Part shown: positions 35,539-42,875 of the stretch, piece after piece | How the letters are laid out: every line of letters begins with the position of its first letter | How positions within the stretch are numbered: position 1 is the first letter of the stretch | Assembly (NCBI RefSeq): GCF_050529585.1 | Contig: NZ_CP172882.1 | Span: 1-64,000 of the forward strand | DNA from: Enterococcus_D sp050529585 | Lineage (GTDB): Bacteria > Bacillota > Bacilli > Lactobacillales > Enterococcaceae | Reading direction: 5' to 3' | Length of the DNA: 64,000 nt | Notes under the pieces: model-generated | Databases searched by the model: none | The model's input: only the letters and a program-made list of their open reading frames with translations | Told to the model about the DNA's origin: nothing | Program-made: the position numbers and the translations under genes

Positions 35539-36438
35539 GTGGCCAACGAAACAACGATTGGAACGAAATTACGGCAAGCCCGTTTAGATAAGAATATTTC
35601 ATTGATTGAGTTGCAGCAAATGACCAAAATCCAAAAAAGGTATTTGGAAGCAATCGAAGCGGATCAATTTGCACAATTACCAGGCACCTTTTACGTGCGG
35701 GCATTTATCCGTCAATATGCTGCTGCTGTTGGGGAAGATGGGGATAAATTGGTGGCTGTGTTCGATGGAAAAGATACGTTAGCAGCGCCATTGCCAAAAC
35801 GCCCACAACCAGAAACGGTTAGTGGTTCTCGAAAAGCCCAACACGTAGCTGAGAAGAACAGCTCCTTTATTATTCGTTATTTGCCGATGATATTACTAGG
35901 TTTGGTCGCTGTAACAATCATCAGTATCGTGGGCTATATGGCTTGGCAAGACCGCAATGCGTCACCGATGATCCAAGGCAGTTCCTCATTAGTCGTTGAA
36001 AATTCTGCATCCGATGCCTCGTCGACCACAGCGAGTACAAGCAGTACATCGAGTAGTTCCAGTACTGTGGAATCGACGACAGAAAGTTCAACTGAAGAGA
36101 TGCGCATGACAGCAAGCAATTCTTCGCAATCGGCGATCACGATCGATGTCCAACATGCGCAAGACCCATTGACGTTGAGTTTTACCGGGGTTGACGGACG
36201 TTGCTGGATAGGGGTGCAAGTAGATGGTGCCTATGTCTATCAATACACATTGGCTGCAGGGGAAACACAAACGACGACGTTGCCTGAAGGCGCTGATAAT
36301 GCGGTGTTGACCTTAGGTGCGAGCCAATATGTAACTATTGAAGCAAATGGTCAAACAGTTGATTTTACTGACCCCCAATATGAATCATTACAAAAAACGG
36401 TCAATATGACGATTAGTTATGCAGATGCTGCAGAATAA
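35539..36438 (+). CDS. rodZ: RodZ-like cell-shape protein (HTH plus DUF4115)
   Basis: A 299-aa bitopic membrane protein. An N-terminal HTH (GTKLRQARLDKNISLIELQQMTKIQKRYLEAIE, residues 7-40) sits in the cytoplasm. A single helix (about 113-135, YLPMILLGLVAVTIISIVGYMAW) follows. An external serine/threonine-rich linker (about 150-200) leads to a DUF4115 domain (DPLTLSFTGVDGRCWIGVQVDGAYVYQYTL). RodZ anchors the elongation machinery; in cocci it influences peripheral wall synthesis. The start is GTG 35539, about 10 bases after GGAG. Confidence 0.9.
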   Translation: MANETTIGTKLRQARLDKNISLIELQQMTKIQKRYLEAIEADQFAQLPGTFYVRAFIRQYAAAVGEDGDKLVAVFDGKDTLAAPLPKRPQPETVSGSRKAQHVAEKNSSFIIRYLPMILLGLVAVTIISIVGYMAWQDRNASPMIQGSSSLVVENSASDASSTTASTSSTSSSSSTVESTTESSTEEMRMTASNSSQSAITIDVQHAQDPLTLSFTGVDGRCWIGVQVDGAYVYQYTLAAGETQTTTLPEGADNAVLTLGASQYVTIEANGQTVDFTDPQYESLQKTVNMTISYADAAE

Positions 36439-36525
36439 AAGCAATAAATAACCGATTTGAAGGAGAATCAGTGGTCCATTTGGCTGATTTTGCGCACAAT
36501 AATCGAAGAGAGAGGCGTTTAATTC

Positions 36526-37107
36526 GTGAACTTACCCAATCAACTAACTGTTTTACGTATTTTTATGATCCCGATTTTTATCTTGGTCTTGGTGTTGCCT
36601 ATTGATTTAGGCACAATGACCGCCGGCGATGTTGTATTGCCCACCACTCATTTAGTGGCAGCAATTTTGTTTGCTGTAGCGAGTTTCACAGATTGGTTAG
36701 ATGGCAACATCGCTCGTTCCAGAAACCTGGTGACTAATTTTGGGAAATTTGCCGATCCTTTAGCGGATAAGATGTTGGTCATGACCGCATTTATCATGCT
36801 TGTTGAATTAGATAAAGCACCCGGTTGGGTCGTATCGATCATCATTTGTCGAGAGTTGGCTGTGACTGGTTTGCGTTTGCTGCTGGTCGAACAAAATGGC
36901 GAAGTGATGGCTGCTGCTTGGCCAGGGAAAATCAAGACTGCCACACAAATGGTGGCCATTATCTTCTTATTCGTCAATAACTTGCCATTTGCATTGGTCG
37001 GTATCCCAGTTGATCAAATCATGTTGTATTTATGTTTGATTTTCACTATTTATTCTGGAGTCGATTATTTCATCAAAAATACAGATGTCTTTAAAGGCTC
37101 AATGTAA
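36526..37107 (+). CDS. pgsA: CDP-diacylglycerol-glycerol-3-phosphate 3-phosphatidyltransferase
   Basis: PgsA makes phosphatidylglycerol phosphate, the committed step to PG and cardiolipin. The 193-aa polytopic protein has the CDP-alcohol phosphotransferase motif DGNIARSRNLVTNFGKFADPLADK (about residues 64-87), with the D-G-AR-G-D-D pattern intact. It starts MNLPNQLTVLRIFMIPIF at GTG 36526, behind AGAGAGGCG. The rodZ-pgsA-cinA-recA-rny order is standard for Firmicutes. A terminator follows. Confidence 0.95.
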   Translation: MNLPNQLTVLRIFMIPIFILVLVLPIDLGTMTAGDVVLPTTHLVAAILFAVASFTDWLDGNIARSRNLVTNFGKFADPLADKMLVMTAFIMLVELDKAPGWVVSIIICRELAVTGLRLLLVEQNGEVMAAAWPGKIKTATQMVAIIFLFVNNLPFALVGIPVDQIMLYLCLIFTIYSGVDYFIKNTDVFKGSM

Positions 37108-37113
37108 GATCGT

Positions 37114-37145
37114 AAAGTTCAGAAGTTTTCTGAACTTTTTTTGTC
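37114..37145 (+). terminator. Intrinsic terminator after pgsA
   Basis: AAAGTTCAGAA and TTCTGAACTTT form the stem, followed by a T-run. Confidence 0.9.
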
Positions 37146-37189
37146 AATAAAAACAGCAAGTGCGTACTTGTTTGTGAAGGAGCAATATC

Positions 37190-38428
37190 ATGAAAGCAGA
37201 AATCATCGCAGTCGGAACAGAATTACTCTTAGGACAGGTGGTGAATACCAATGCAACTTTTTTATCAGAGGAATTGGCTGCACTAGGTATCGATGTCTAT
37301 TACCATAGTGTGGTCGGTGATAATCCGAACCGTTTGGCAGAATTACTGATTACGGCTGAAAAGCGTAGTGAGTTGATTGTTTTATGTGGCGGTCTAGGCC
37401 CAACAGAAGATGATTTGACCAAACAAGTCACCGCCCAACACGTAGGGCAAGAATTGGTGCGAGATCCTGCGGGTTATGCGCAGTTGGCAGCATTTTTCAA
37501 AACGAGAAAAGGTGTGATGACTGAGAACAACTTGCGGCAAACCCTGGTTTTCAAAGACGGGATCGCTTTACCAAACAATAATGGGTTGGCTGTAGGTATT
37601 TTTTATCAAAATGAAACCCATACGTACTTATTATTGCCAGGACCGCCAAGTGAGTTGAAGACGATGGTATTGGAGCAAGTCAATCCATTGTTGAAACGTG
37701 CCTTTCCACAAAAAGAGCAGCTGATTTCCCGTGTCTTGCGCTATTATGGAATTGGAGAGTCGGCACTAGCGGCCTCATTGACCGATTTGATCGCTGGACA
37801 GACGAATCCAACGATTGCACCTTATGCGAAACCCAACGAAGTCACATTACGCCTCACAGTCAAAACAACGAATCCTGAACAAGGAATCAAACAGCTGGAT
37901 GAACTTGAAGCTGTGATTCAATCCCGTGTCGGCACTTTCTTCTATGGATATGGAGAACAAAATTCATTGGTGGAAGTTGTAGTGGGCCTATTGAAAGAGA
38001 AAGAGAAAACTGTCACAGCAGCAGAAAGTTTGACCGCTGGGTTGTTTCAAGCAACCTTAGGGACTGTTCCTGGCGTCTCTGAGGTCTTTCCTGGCGGATT
38101 CGTCACTTATTCTGCAGCGTTGAAAAGCAAGCTACTAGATATCGATCCAGCGTTACTGAGACGCTTTGGTACAGTGAGTCGAGAATGTGCAGAAGCGATG
38201 GCGATTCAAGCGCGCCATGCAGCAGGTACAGACTATGCCGTTTCATTTACGGGGGTTGCAGGACCAGACGCGCTAGAAGGTCAGCCTAAAGGGACGGTAT
38301 GGATCGCGCTTGCATCTGCAAAAGGTGTGACAAGCGACTGTTATACCTTTAGCCGTGACCGCGCCTATATTCGACATAGTGCCGTAATGGCAGGTTTAGA
38401 TCTAATACGTAAGGAATTATTAAGTTAA
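37190..38428 (+). CDS. cinA: CinA family protein, competence/damage-inducible, NMN deamidase type
   Basis: A 412-aa two-domain CinA. The N-terminal MoaB/MogA-like domain (about residues 1-170) has the GGLGPTEDDLTK motif. The C-terminal domain (about 255-410) is the PncC-type nicotinamide-nucleotide amidase with TAAESLTAGLFQATLGTVPGVSEVFPGGFVTY and GVAGPDALEGQPKGTVWIAL. Family members recycle NMN or act on ADP-ribose. ATG follows AAGGAG. recA follows with its own SOS-type promoter. Confidence 0.93.
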   Translation: MKAEIIAVGTELLLGQVVNTNATFLSEELAALGIDVYYHSVVGDNPNRLAELLITAEKRSELIVLCGGLGPTEDDLTKQVTAQHVGQELVRDPAGYAQLAAFFKTRKGVMTENNLRQTLVFKDGIALPNNNGLAVGIFYQNETHTYLLLPGPPSELKTMVLEQVNPLLKRAFPQKEQLISRVLRYYGIGESALAASLTDLIAGQTNPTIAPYAKPNEVTLRLTVKTTNPEQGIKQLDELEAVIQSRVGTFFYGYGEQNSLVEVVVGLLKEKEKTVTAAESLTAGLFQATLGTVPGVSEVFPGGFVTYSAALKSKLLDIDPALLRRFGTVSRECAEAMAIQARHAAGTDYAVSFTGVAGPDALEGQPKGTVWIALASAKGVTSDCYTFSRDRAYIRHSAVMAGLDLIRKELLS

Positions 38429-38430
38429 TG

Positions 38431-38480
38431 CGAATGTTTGTTCGTTTTTTCTTGCAATTTTGTGATAGAAAGGCTATTAT
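38431..38480 (+). promoter_or_regulatory. recA promoter with LexA (SOS) box
   Basis: CGAATGTTTGTTCG at 38431-38444 matches the Gram-positive LexA box CGAACNNNNGTTCG except for one base. It lies 7 bases before TTGCAA (38452-38457), which is 17 bases from TATTAT (38475-38480). LexA bound here should repress recA until DNA damage. Confidence 0.82.
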
Positions 38481-38532
38481 TATCTTATGAATGACACACG
38501 AAAGTGATGAATATATAAGGGGGATTATCCGT

Positions 38533-39576
38533 TTGGCAGATGATCGTAAAGCAGCCTTAGATGCTGCACTAAAGAAGATTGAGAAGAACTATGGTAAAGG
38601 TGCCGTGATGAAACTTGGTGAGAAAGTCGATCAACAAATTTCTACGATTCCAAGTGGTTCATTGGCATTGGATGTTGCATTAGGTGTAGGCGGCTTTCCA
38701 AGAGGTCGGATCATCGAAGTCTATGGTCCAGAAAGTTCAGGGAAGACAACCGTTGCTTTACATGCCATTGCGGAAGTCCAGAAAAATGGCGGAACAGCAG
38801 CGTTTATCGATGCTGAGCATGCCTTAGATCCACAATATGCCCAAAAACTAGGCGTCAATATCGATGATTTATTATTGTCGCAACCAGATACTGGGGAACA
38901 AGGACTAGAAATTGCAGACGCATTGGTTTCCAGTGGTGCTGTTGATATCGTCGTGATTGACTCAGTAGCTGCCTTGGTACCACGAGCAGAAATCGATGGC
39001 GAGATGGGAGACGCCCATGTAGGACTCCAAGCCCGCTTGATGTCACAAGCTTTGCGGAAACTATCTGGCTCGATCAACAAAACCAAAACGATCGCGATTT
39101 TTATCAACCAAATTCGTGAAAAAGTTGGGATCATGTTTGGTAATCCAGAAGTAACACCTGGTGGACGAGCATTGAAATTCTATGCGACCATTCGTTTAGA
39201 AGTTCGTCGTGCAGAACAATTGAAATCTGGTACGGATATCATCGGTAACCGTACCAAAATAAAAGTTGTCAAAAACAAAGTGGCGCCGCCTTTTAAAGTC
39301 GCTGAAGTAGATATGATGTATGGTTTGGGTATTTCTCAAGAAGGCGAATTATTGGATATGGCAGTCGAAAAAGACATTGTCGATAAAAGTGGTGCTTGGT
39401 ATGCCTATAAAGGTGATCGTATCGGTCAAGGTCGTGAAAACGCCAAAAACTATATGCGTGAACATCCAGAAATGATGCAAGAAGTCTCTACTCGTGTCCG
39501 TGATGCCTATGGTATTGGTACGGGTGAAACGATCGAGATTGAAGAAGGTCAAGACGAATTGCCGTTAGATGAATAA
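38533..39576 (+). CDS. recA: Recombinase RecA
   Basis: RecA forms filaments on ssDNA for strand exchange and SOS induction. From TTG 38533 it is 347 aa and opens LADDRKAALDAALKKIEKNYGKGAVM (first residue Met when initiated), as in close relatives. AAGGGGG ends 8 bases upstream. An in-frame ATG at 38491 lies only a few bases after the predicted transcription start and has no RBS, so it is rejected. Walker A is GPESSGKTT (about residues 64-72). Loop regions and the acidic C-terminus are present. A terminator follows. Confidence 0.97.
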   Translation: MADDRKAALDAALKKIEKNYGKGAVMKLGEKVDQQISTIPSGSLALDVALGVGGFPRGRIIEVYGPESSGKTTVALHAIAEVQKNGGTAAFIDAEHALDPQYAQKLGVNIDDLLLSQPDTGEQGLEIADALVSSGAVDIVVIDSVAALVPRAEIDGEMGDAHVGLQARLMSQALRKLSGSINKTKTIAIFINQIREKVGIMFGNPEVTPGGRALKFYATIRLEVRRAEQLKSGTDIIGNRTKIKVVKNKVAPPFKVAEVDMMYGLGISQEGELLDMAVEKDIVDKSGAWYAYKGDRIGQGRENAKNYMREHPEMMQEVSTRVRDAYGIGTGETIEIEEGQDELPLDE

Positions 39577-39590
39577 CCATGAATGAAGTG

Positions 39591-39622
39591 AACCAAACAA
39601 CGCTGTTGTTTGGTTTTTTTGA
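39591..39622 (+). terminator. Intrinsic terminator after recA
   Basis: AACCAAACAA and TTGTTTGGTT form a 10-bp stem with a 5-base loop and seven T. Confidence 0.92.
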
Positions 39623-39698
39623 TTGTCTTGCACCTAAAACAATTCATCATTGTCTTTGTAAAAAGCGATTTTTAAAGCAACTTCCCCATCATTTAAAG

Positions 39699-39727
39699 TT
39701 GACACTCTTGTGTTCAAACATTAGAAT
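39699..39727 (+). promoter_or_regulatory. Promoter of rny
   Basis: A perfect TTGACA at 39699-39704 is 17 bases from TAGAAT at 39722-39727. The resulting leader is about 100 nt. Confidence 0.85.
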
Positions 39728-39731
39728 AAAC

Positions 39732-39751
39732 TTATGTGGTTTTCCACATAA
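39732..39751 (+). other. Hairpin at the 5' end of the rny leader
   Basis: TTATGTGG, a TTTT loop and CCACATAA form a perfect 8-bp hairpin at or just after the predicted start of transcription. No T-run follows. It could protect the 5' end or tune mRNA decay. Confidence 0.6.
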
Positions 39752-39832
39752 CAGTAGACTATTGATAATTTTGTTATCATTTACTTATCAAAACTACAAA
39801 ATATTTAAAAAGATAGTATGGAGGTGGATTCA

Positions 39833-41392
39833 TTGGAACTACTTTACATTCTCCTCGCTATCATCGGTTTAATTGTCGGTCTTGGATTAGGAGTTTTTGT
39901 GACGAAATCTCGTCATGAGAAAGAAATCAACGGCGCACAGAATTCAGCAACTGGGATTATCGAAAGCGCTAAAAAAGAAGCAGAAACTCTCAAAAAAGAA
40001 GCATTGTTAGAAGCTAAGGAAGAAAATCAGAAGTATCGGTCAGAAATTGAAAGTGAGTTGAAAGAAAGCAAACTTGATTTAAAATCACAGGAAAATCGGA
40101 TACTCCAAAGAGAACAAGTGCTTGATCGCAAGGACGATTCTTTGGAAAAACGAGAACGCTCACTTGAAGATAAAGAAGGCAAACTTAGTGAGAAACAACA
40201 ATTAATTGACGAGCGAGAAAAAGAAGTAGAAAACTTAATCGACGGACAACAGCGAGAGCTTGAACGAATTGCTGCTTTGTCTAGAGATGATGCAAAAGAA
40301 TTGATCATGAAATCAACCGAAGAGGAACTCAACCACGAGTTGACGATCATGGTCAAAGAAGCAGAACAACGTGCCAAAGAGGAAGCAGATCGAAAAGCCA
40401 AGAATCTATTGTCATTAGCGATTCAACGATGTGCAGCTGATCAGGTATCAGAAACAACCGTTTCTGTCGTTTCATTGCCAAACGATGAAATGAAAGGACG
40501 AATCATTGGACGAGAAGGACGAAACATTCGTACTTTGGAAACATTGACTGGTATTGATTTGATTATCGATGATACACCAGAAGCAGTCGTCTTATCTGGG
40601 TTTGACCCAATCCGTCGCGAGATTGCACGGATGACACTTGAGAAATTGATTCAAGATGGTCGGATCCATCCAGCTCGGATCGAAGAAATGGTCGAAAAAT
40701 CACGGAAAGAAATGGATGAAAACATTCGTGAATATGGTGAGCAAGCTGCATTTGAAGTCGGCGCCCACACATTACATCCGGATTTGATCAAGATTCTAGG
40801 TCGCTTGCGTTTCCGTACCAGTTATGGTCAAAATGTCTTGAACCACTCGATTGAAGTAGCTAAACTAAGTGGTGTTTTGGCTGCTGAGTTAGGTGAAGAT
40901 ATCCAATTGGCAAAACGTGCTGGTTTATTGCATGATATCGGTAAAGCACTGGATCATGAAATCGAAGGTTCTCACGTTGAAATTGGTGCAGAATTAGCTG
41001 CCAAATATAAAGAAAATGCAACAGTGATCAATGCGATTGCTTCTCACCACGGAGATGTTGAAGCAACTTCAGTTATTTCAGTCTTAGTAGCCGCAGCTGA
41101 TGCATTGTCTGCAGCCCGCCCAGGTGCCCGCAGCGAATCATTAGAAAATTATATCCGTCGCCTGCAAAACTTGGAAAATATTGCCAATAGTTTCAAAGGT
41201 GTTGATTCCAGCTTTGCGGTCCAAGCAGGACGTGAAGTGCGCGTGATGGTTAAACCAGAGGAAATCTCAGATCTGGATGCTGTCCGTTTGGTTCGAGATA
41301 TACGTAAGAAAATTGAAGATGATCTGGATTATCCAGGCCATATCAAAGTAACTGTTATCCGCGAGACCCGTGCAACAGATTACGCTAAATAG
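39833..41392 (+). CDS. rny: Ribonuclease Y
   Basis: RNase Y is a membrane-anchored endonuclease that starts mRNA decay in Firmicutes. From TTG 39833, which sits 6 bases after GGAGGTGG, the protein is 519 aa, the usual length. The ATG at 39818 is upstream of that RBS and less likely. Order: N-terminal membrane helix (about residues 3-22), long charged coiled coil (about 25-200), KH domain (DEMKGRIIGREGRNIRTLE), and HD domain with HDIGKALDH near 365. Followed by a strong terminator shared with treR. Confidence 0.95.
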   Translation: MELLYILLAIIGLIVGLGLGVFVTKSRHEKEINGAQNSATGIIESAKKEAETLKKEALLEAKEENQKYRSEIESELKESKLDLKSQENRILQREQVLDRKDDSLEKRERSLEDKEGKLSEKQQLIDEREKEVENLIDGQQRELERIAALSRDDAKELIMKSTEEELNHELTIMVKEAEQRAKEEADRKAKNLLSLAIQRCAADQVSETTVSVVSLPNDEMKGRIIGREGRNIRTLETLTGIDLIIDDTPEAVVLSGFDPIRREIARMTLEKLIQDGRIHPARIEEMVEKSRKEMDENIREYGEQAAFEVGAHTLHPDLIKILGRLRFRTSYGQNVLNHSIEVAKLSGVLAAELGEDIQLAKRAGLLHDIGKALDHEIEGSHVEIGAELAAKYKENATVINAIASHHGDVEATSVISVLVAAADALSAARPGARSESLENYIRRLQNLENIANSFKGVDSSFAVQAGREVRVMVKPEEISDLDAVRLVRDIRKKIEDDLDYPGHIKVTVIRETRATDYAK

Positions 41393-41393
41393 C

Positions 41394-41430
41394 AAAAAAG
41401 GTGCTAGGCATTCAGCCTAGCACCTTTTTT
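41394..41430. terminator. Bidirectional terminator between rny and treR
   Basis: AAAAAAGGTGCTAGGC and GCCTAGCACCTTTTTT flank a 5-base loop. It is symmetric, so it works for both convergent genes. Confidence 0.94.
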
Positions 41431-41440
41431 GCGAACCTAA

Positions 41441-42157
41441 TTAAATTTTTCTCCGTCTCGCAAAATCAACAAAACGGAATTTGTCTAAGCGATGGATCGA
41501 TTCCGTATACTCAAAGCAGCGGGTATCTTCTAAATACACCAAGCTGCGAACCGTGACAACGTGCTGATCATCTGGATGGAGATCCATTAAATCACGTAAT
41601 TCCTTATTGACCGGATCGACCGTGATTTCTTTTTGAGCATATGCAATCTCTAAGCCTAAATCATTTTCGAAATAATCGTAAATCGACACTTGGGCCTGCT
41701 TTTTAGGCAATTCTTTAATGATCGAGGCATCTAAATAGTCTTTATCCAAAATAACGACTTCGCCATCGATTTTACGTTGGCGCACGAGTTTCCAAGCTTC
41801 AGCTGCTACCGGCCATTCTGTGATCTCATGTAGTTTAGGAGAAACAGCGATTTTTCGAATTTCGACCACCTTAGTTTCACTAGGGATGCGTTGCGTTTCT
41901 TGCAGCTCTCTAAAACTCGTCAGACCAGAAATTGGAAAATCAAAACGATTGAGATCCAATACAATCGAACCTTTACCTTGTTTTTTTTGAATATAGCCGG
42001 CATCACGCAATAGATTTAATGCTTTACGCACCGTTTCCCGCGACACACCATAAGTTTGAATCAATTGATTTTCACTTGGCAGCAAGGTGTGTGGGGGATA
42101 TTCATTGGCCAAGATTTTTTGTTCTAAATCTAAAAATATTTCTTTGAACTTATTCAT
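41441..42157 (-). CDS. treR: GntR family trehalose operon repressor TreR
   Basis: A 238-aa regulator. The winged HTH of GntR type (LPSENQLIQTYGVSRETVRKALNLLRDAGYIQKKQGKGSIV, about residues 24-65) is followed by a UTRA ligand domain (about 90-235). Position with pgmB, the GH65 phosphorylase and a TreB-type permease identifies it as TreR, whose inducer in relatives is trehalose-6-phosphate. Candidate operators lie at both divergent promoters of the island. It is the third gene of the minus-strand unit, 54 bases after pgmB. Confidence 0.88.
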   Translation of the reverse strand: MNKFKEIFLDLEQKILANEYPPHTLLPSENQLIQTYGVSRETVRKALNLLRDAGYIQKKQGKGSIVLDLNRFDFPISGLTSFRELQETQRIPSETKVVEIRKIAVSPKLHEITEWPVAAEAWKLVRQRKIDGEVVILDKDYLDASIIKELPKKQAQVSIYDYFENDLGLEIAYAQKEITVDPVNKELRDLMDLHPDDQHVVTVRSLVYLEDTRCFEYTESIHRLDKFRFVDFARRRKI

Positions 42158-42211
42158 TCGACTGCCTCCTCACAGGCTATTATAGCGAGGCATTTTTGGA
42201 AAAGCAATCTG

Positions 42212-42862
42212 CTATTTCGCCAGTAATTCGTCAATGTTCAAATCAGTTAGTTTTTCAACAATGACATCAGCCCCGTGAAGCTCTTCTCCGGAATAGACAC
42301 CGACAGCATACATCCCTGCTGCTTTGATACCATCGATACCGGCTTGTGCGTCTTCAAATCCGATCGCTTCGGCAGGATCAATACCTAGTGCAAGCGCTGC
42401 TTGAACAAAAATCTCAGGATCTGGCTTGCCTTTTTTTAGTGTGGCTGGATCAACGATTGTATCAAAATCTGACATGACCCCAAGTTTATCAAGAATAAAT
42501 GGCGCATTTTTTGATGCCGATGCAATAGCGCACGGGATATTTTTTTCTTTGGCTTGCGTTAAGAATTCTTTGACGCCTGGCAATAAATCATCTGGCGTCA
42601 AACTTTGAAGCAACTGCACATATTGAGTATTTTTCTTCGTTGCTAATGCTTCTTTTTCGATTTCAGTATACGCATCATTTTTATTCCCTAAAGATAAGAT
42701 GCGTTCTAAAGAATCCATTCGACTGATACCTTTTAATTGTTCGTTGAATTTTAAATCGATATCGATGCCGATTTCAGCAGCCAATTCTTTCCATGCAATA
42801 TAGTGGTATTTGGCAGTGTCAGTAATAACGCCATCTAAATCAAATACAAACCCTTTTTTCAT
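42212..42862 (-). CDS. pgmB: Beta-phosphoglucomutase
   Basis: This HAD-superfamily enzyme converts beta-glucose-1-phosphate to glucose-6-phosphate, the step needed after inverting phosphorolysis by GH65 enzymes. The 216-aa protein begins MKKGFVFDLDGVITDTAKYHYIAWKELA with the nucleophile Asp in FDLDGV. The cap has LKGISRMDSLERIL, and the later HAD motifs are AIASASKNAP and GFEDAQAGIDGIKAAGM. A GTG 9 bases upstream belongs to the RBS (GGAGTG). It lies 13 bases after the GH65 gene. Confidence 0.94.
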   Translation of the reverse strand: MKKGFVFDLDGVITDTAKYHYIAWKELAAEIGIDIDLKFNEQLKGISRMDSLERILSLGNKNDAYTEIEKEALATKKNTQYVQLLQSLTPDDLLPGVKEFLTQAKEKNIPCAIASASKNAPFILDKLGVMSDFDTIVDPATLKKGKPDPEIFVQAALALGIDPAEAIGFEDAQAGIDGIKAAGMYAVGVYSGEELHGADVIVEKLTDLNIDELLAK

Positions 42863-42875
42863 GTGTAACACTCCT

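Noticed and set aside
35264..35704. A 146-codon minus-strand frame across the gap before rodZ.
   Set aside because: It overlaps the rodZ start, has unnatural composition and no family resemblance.
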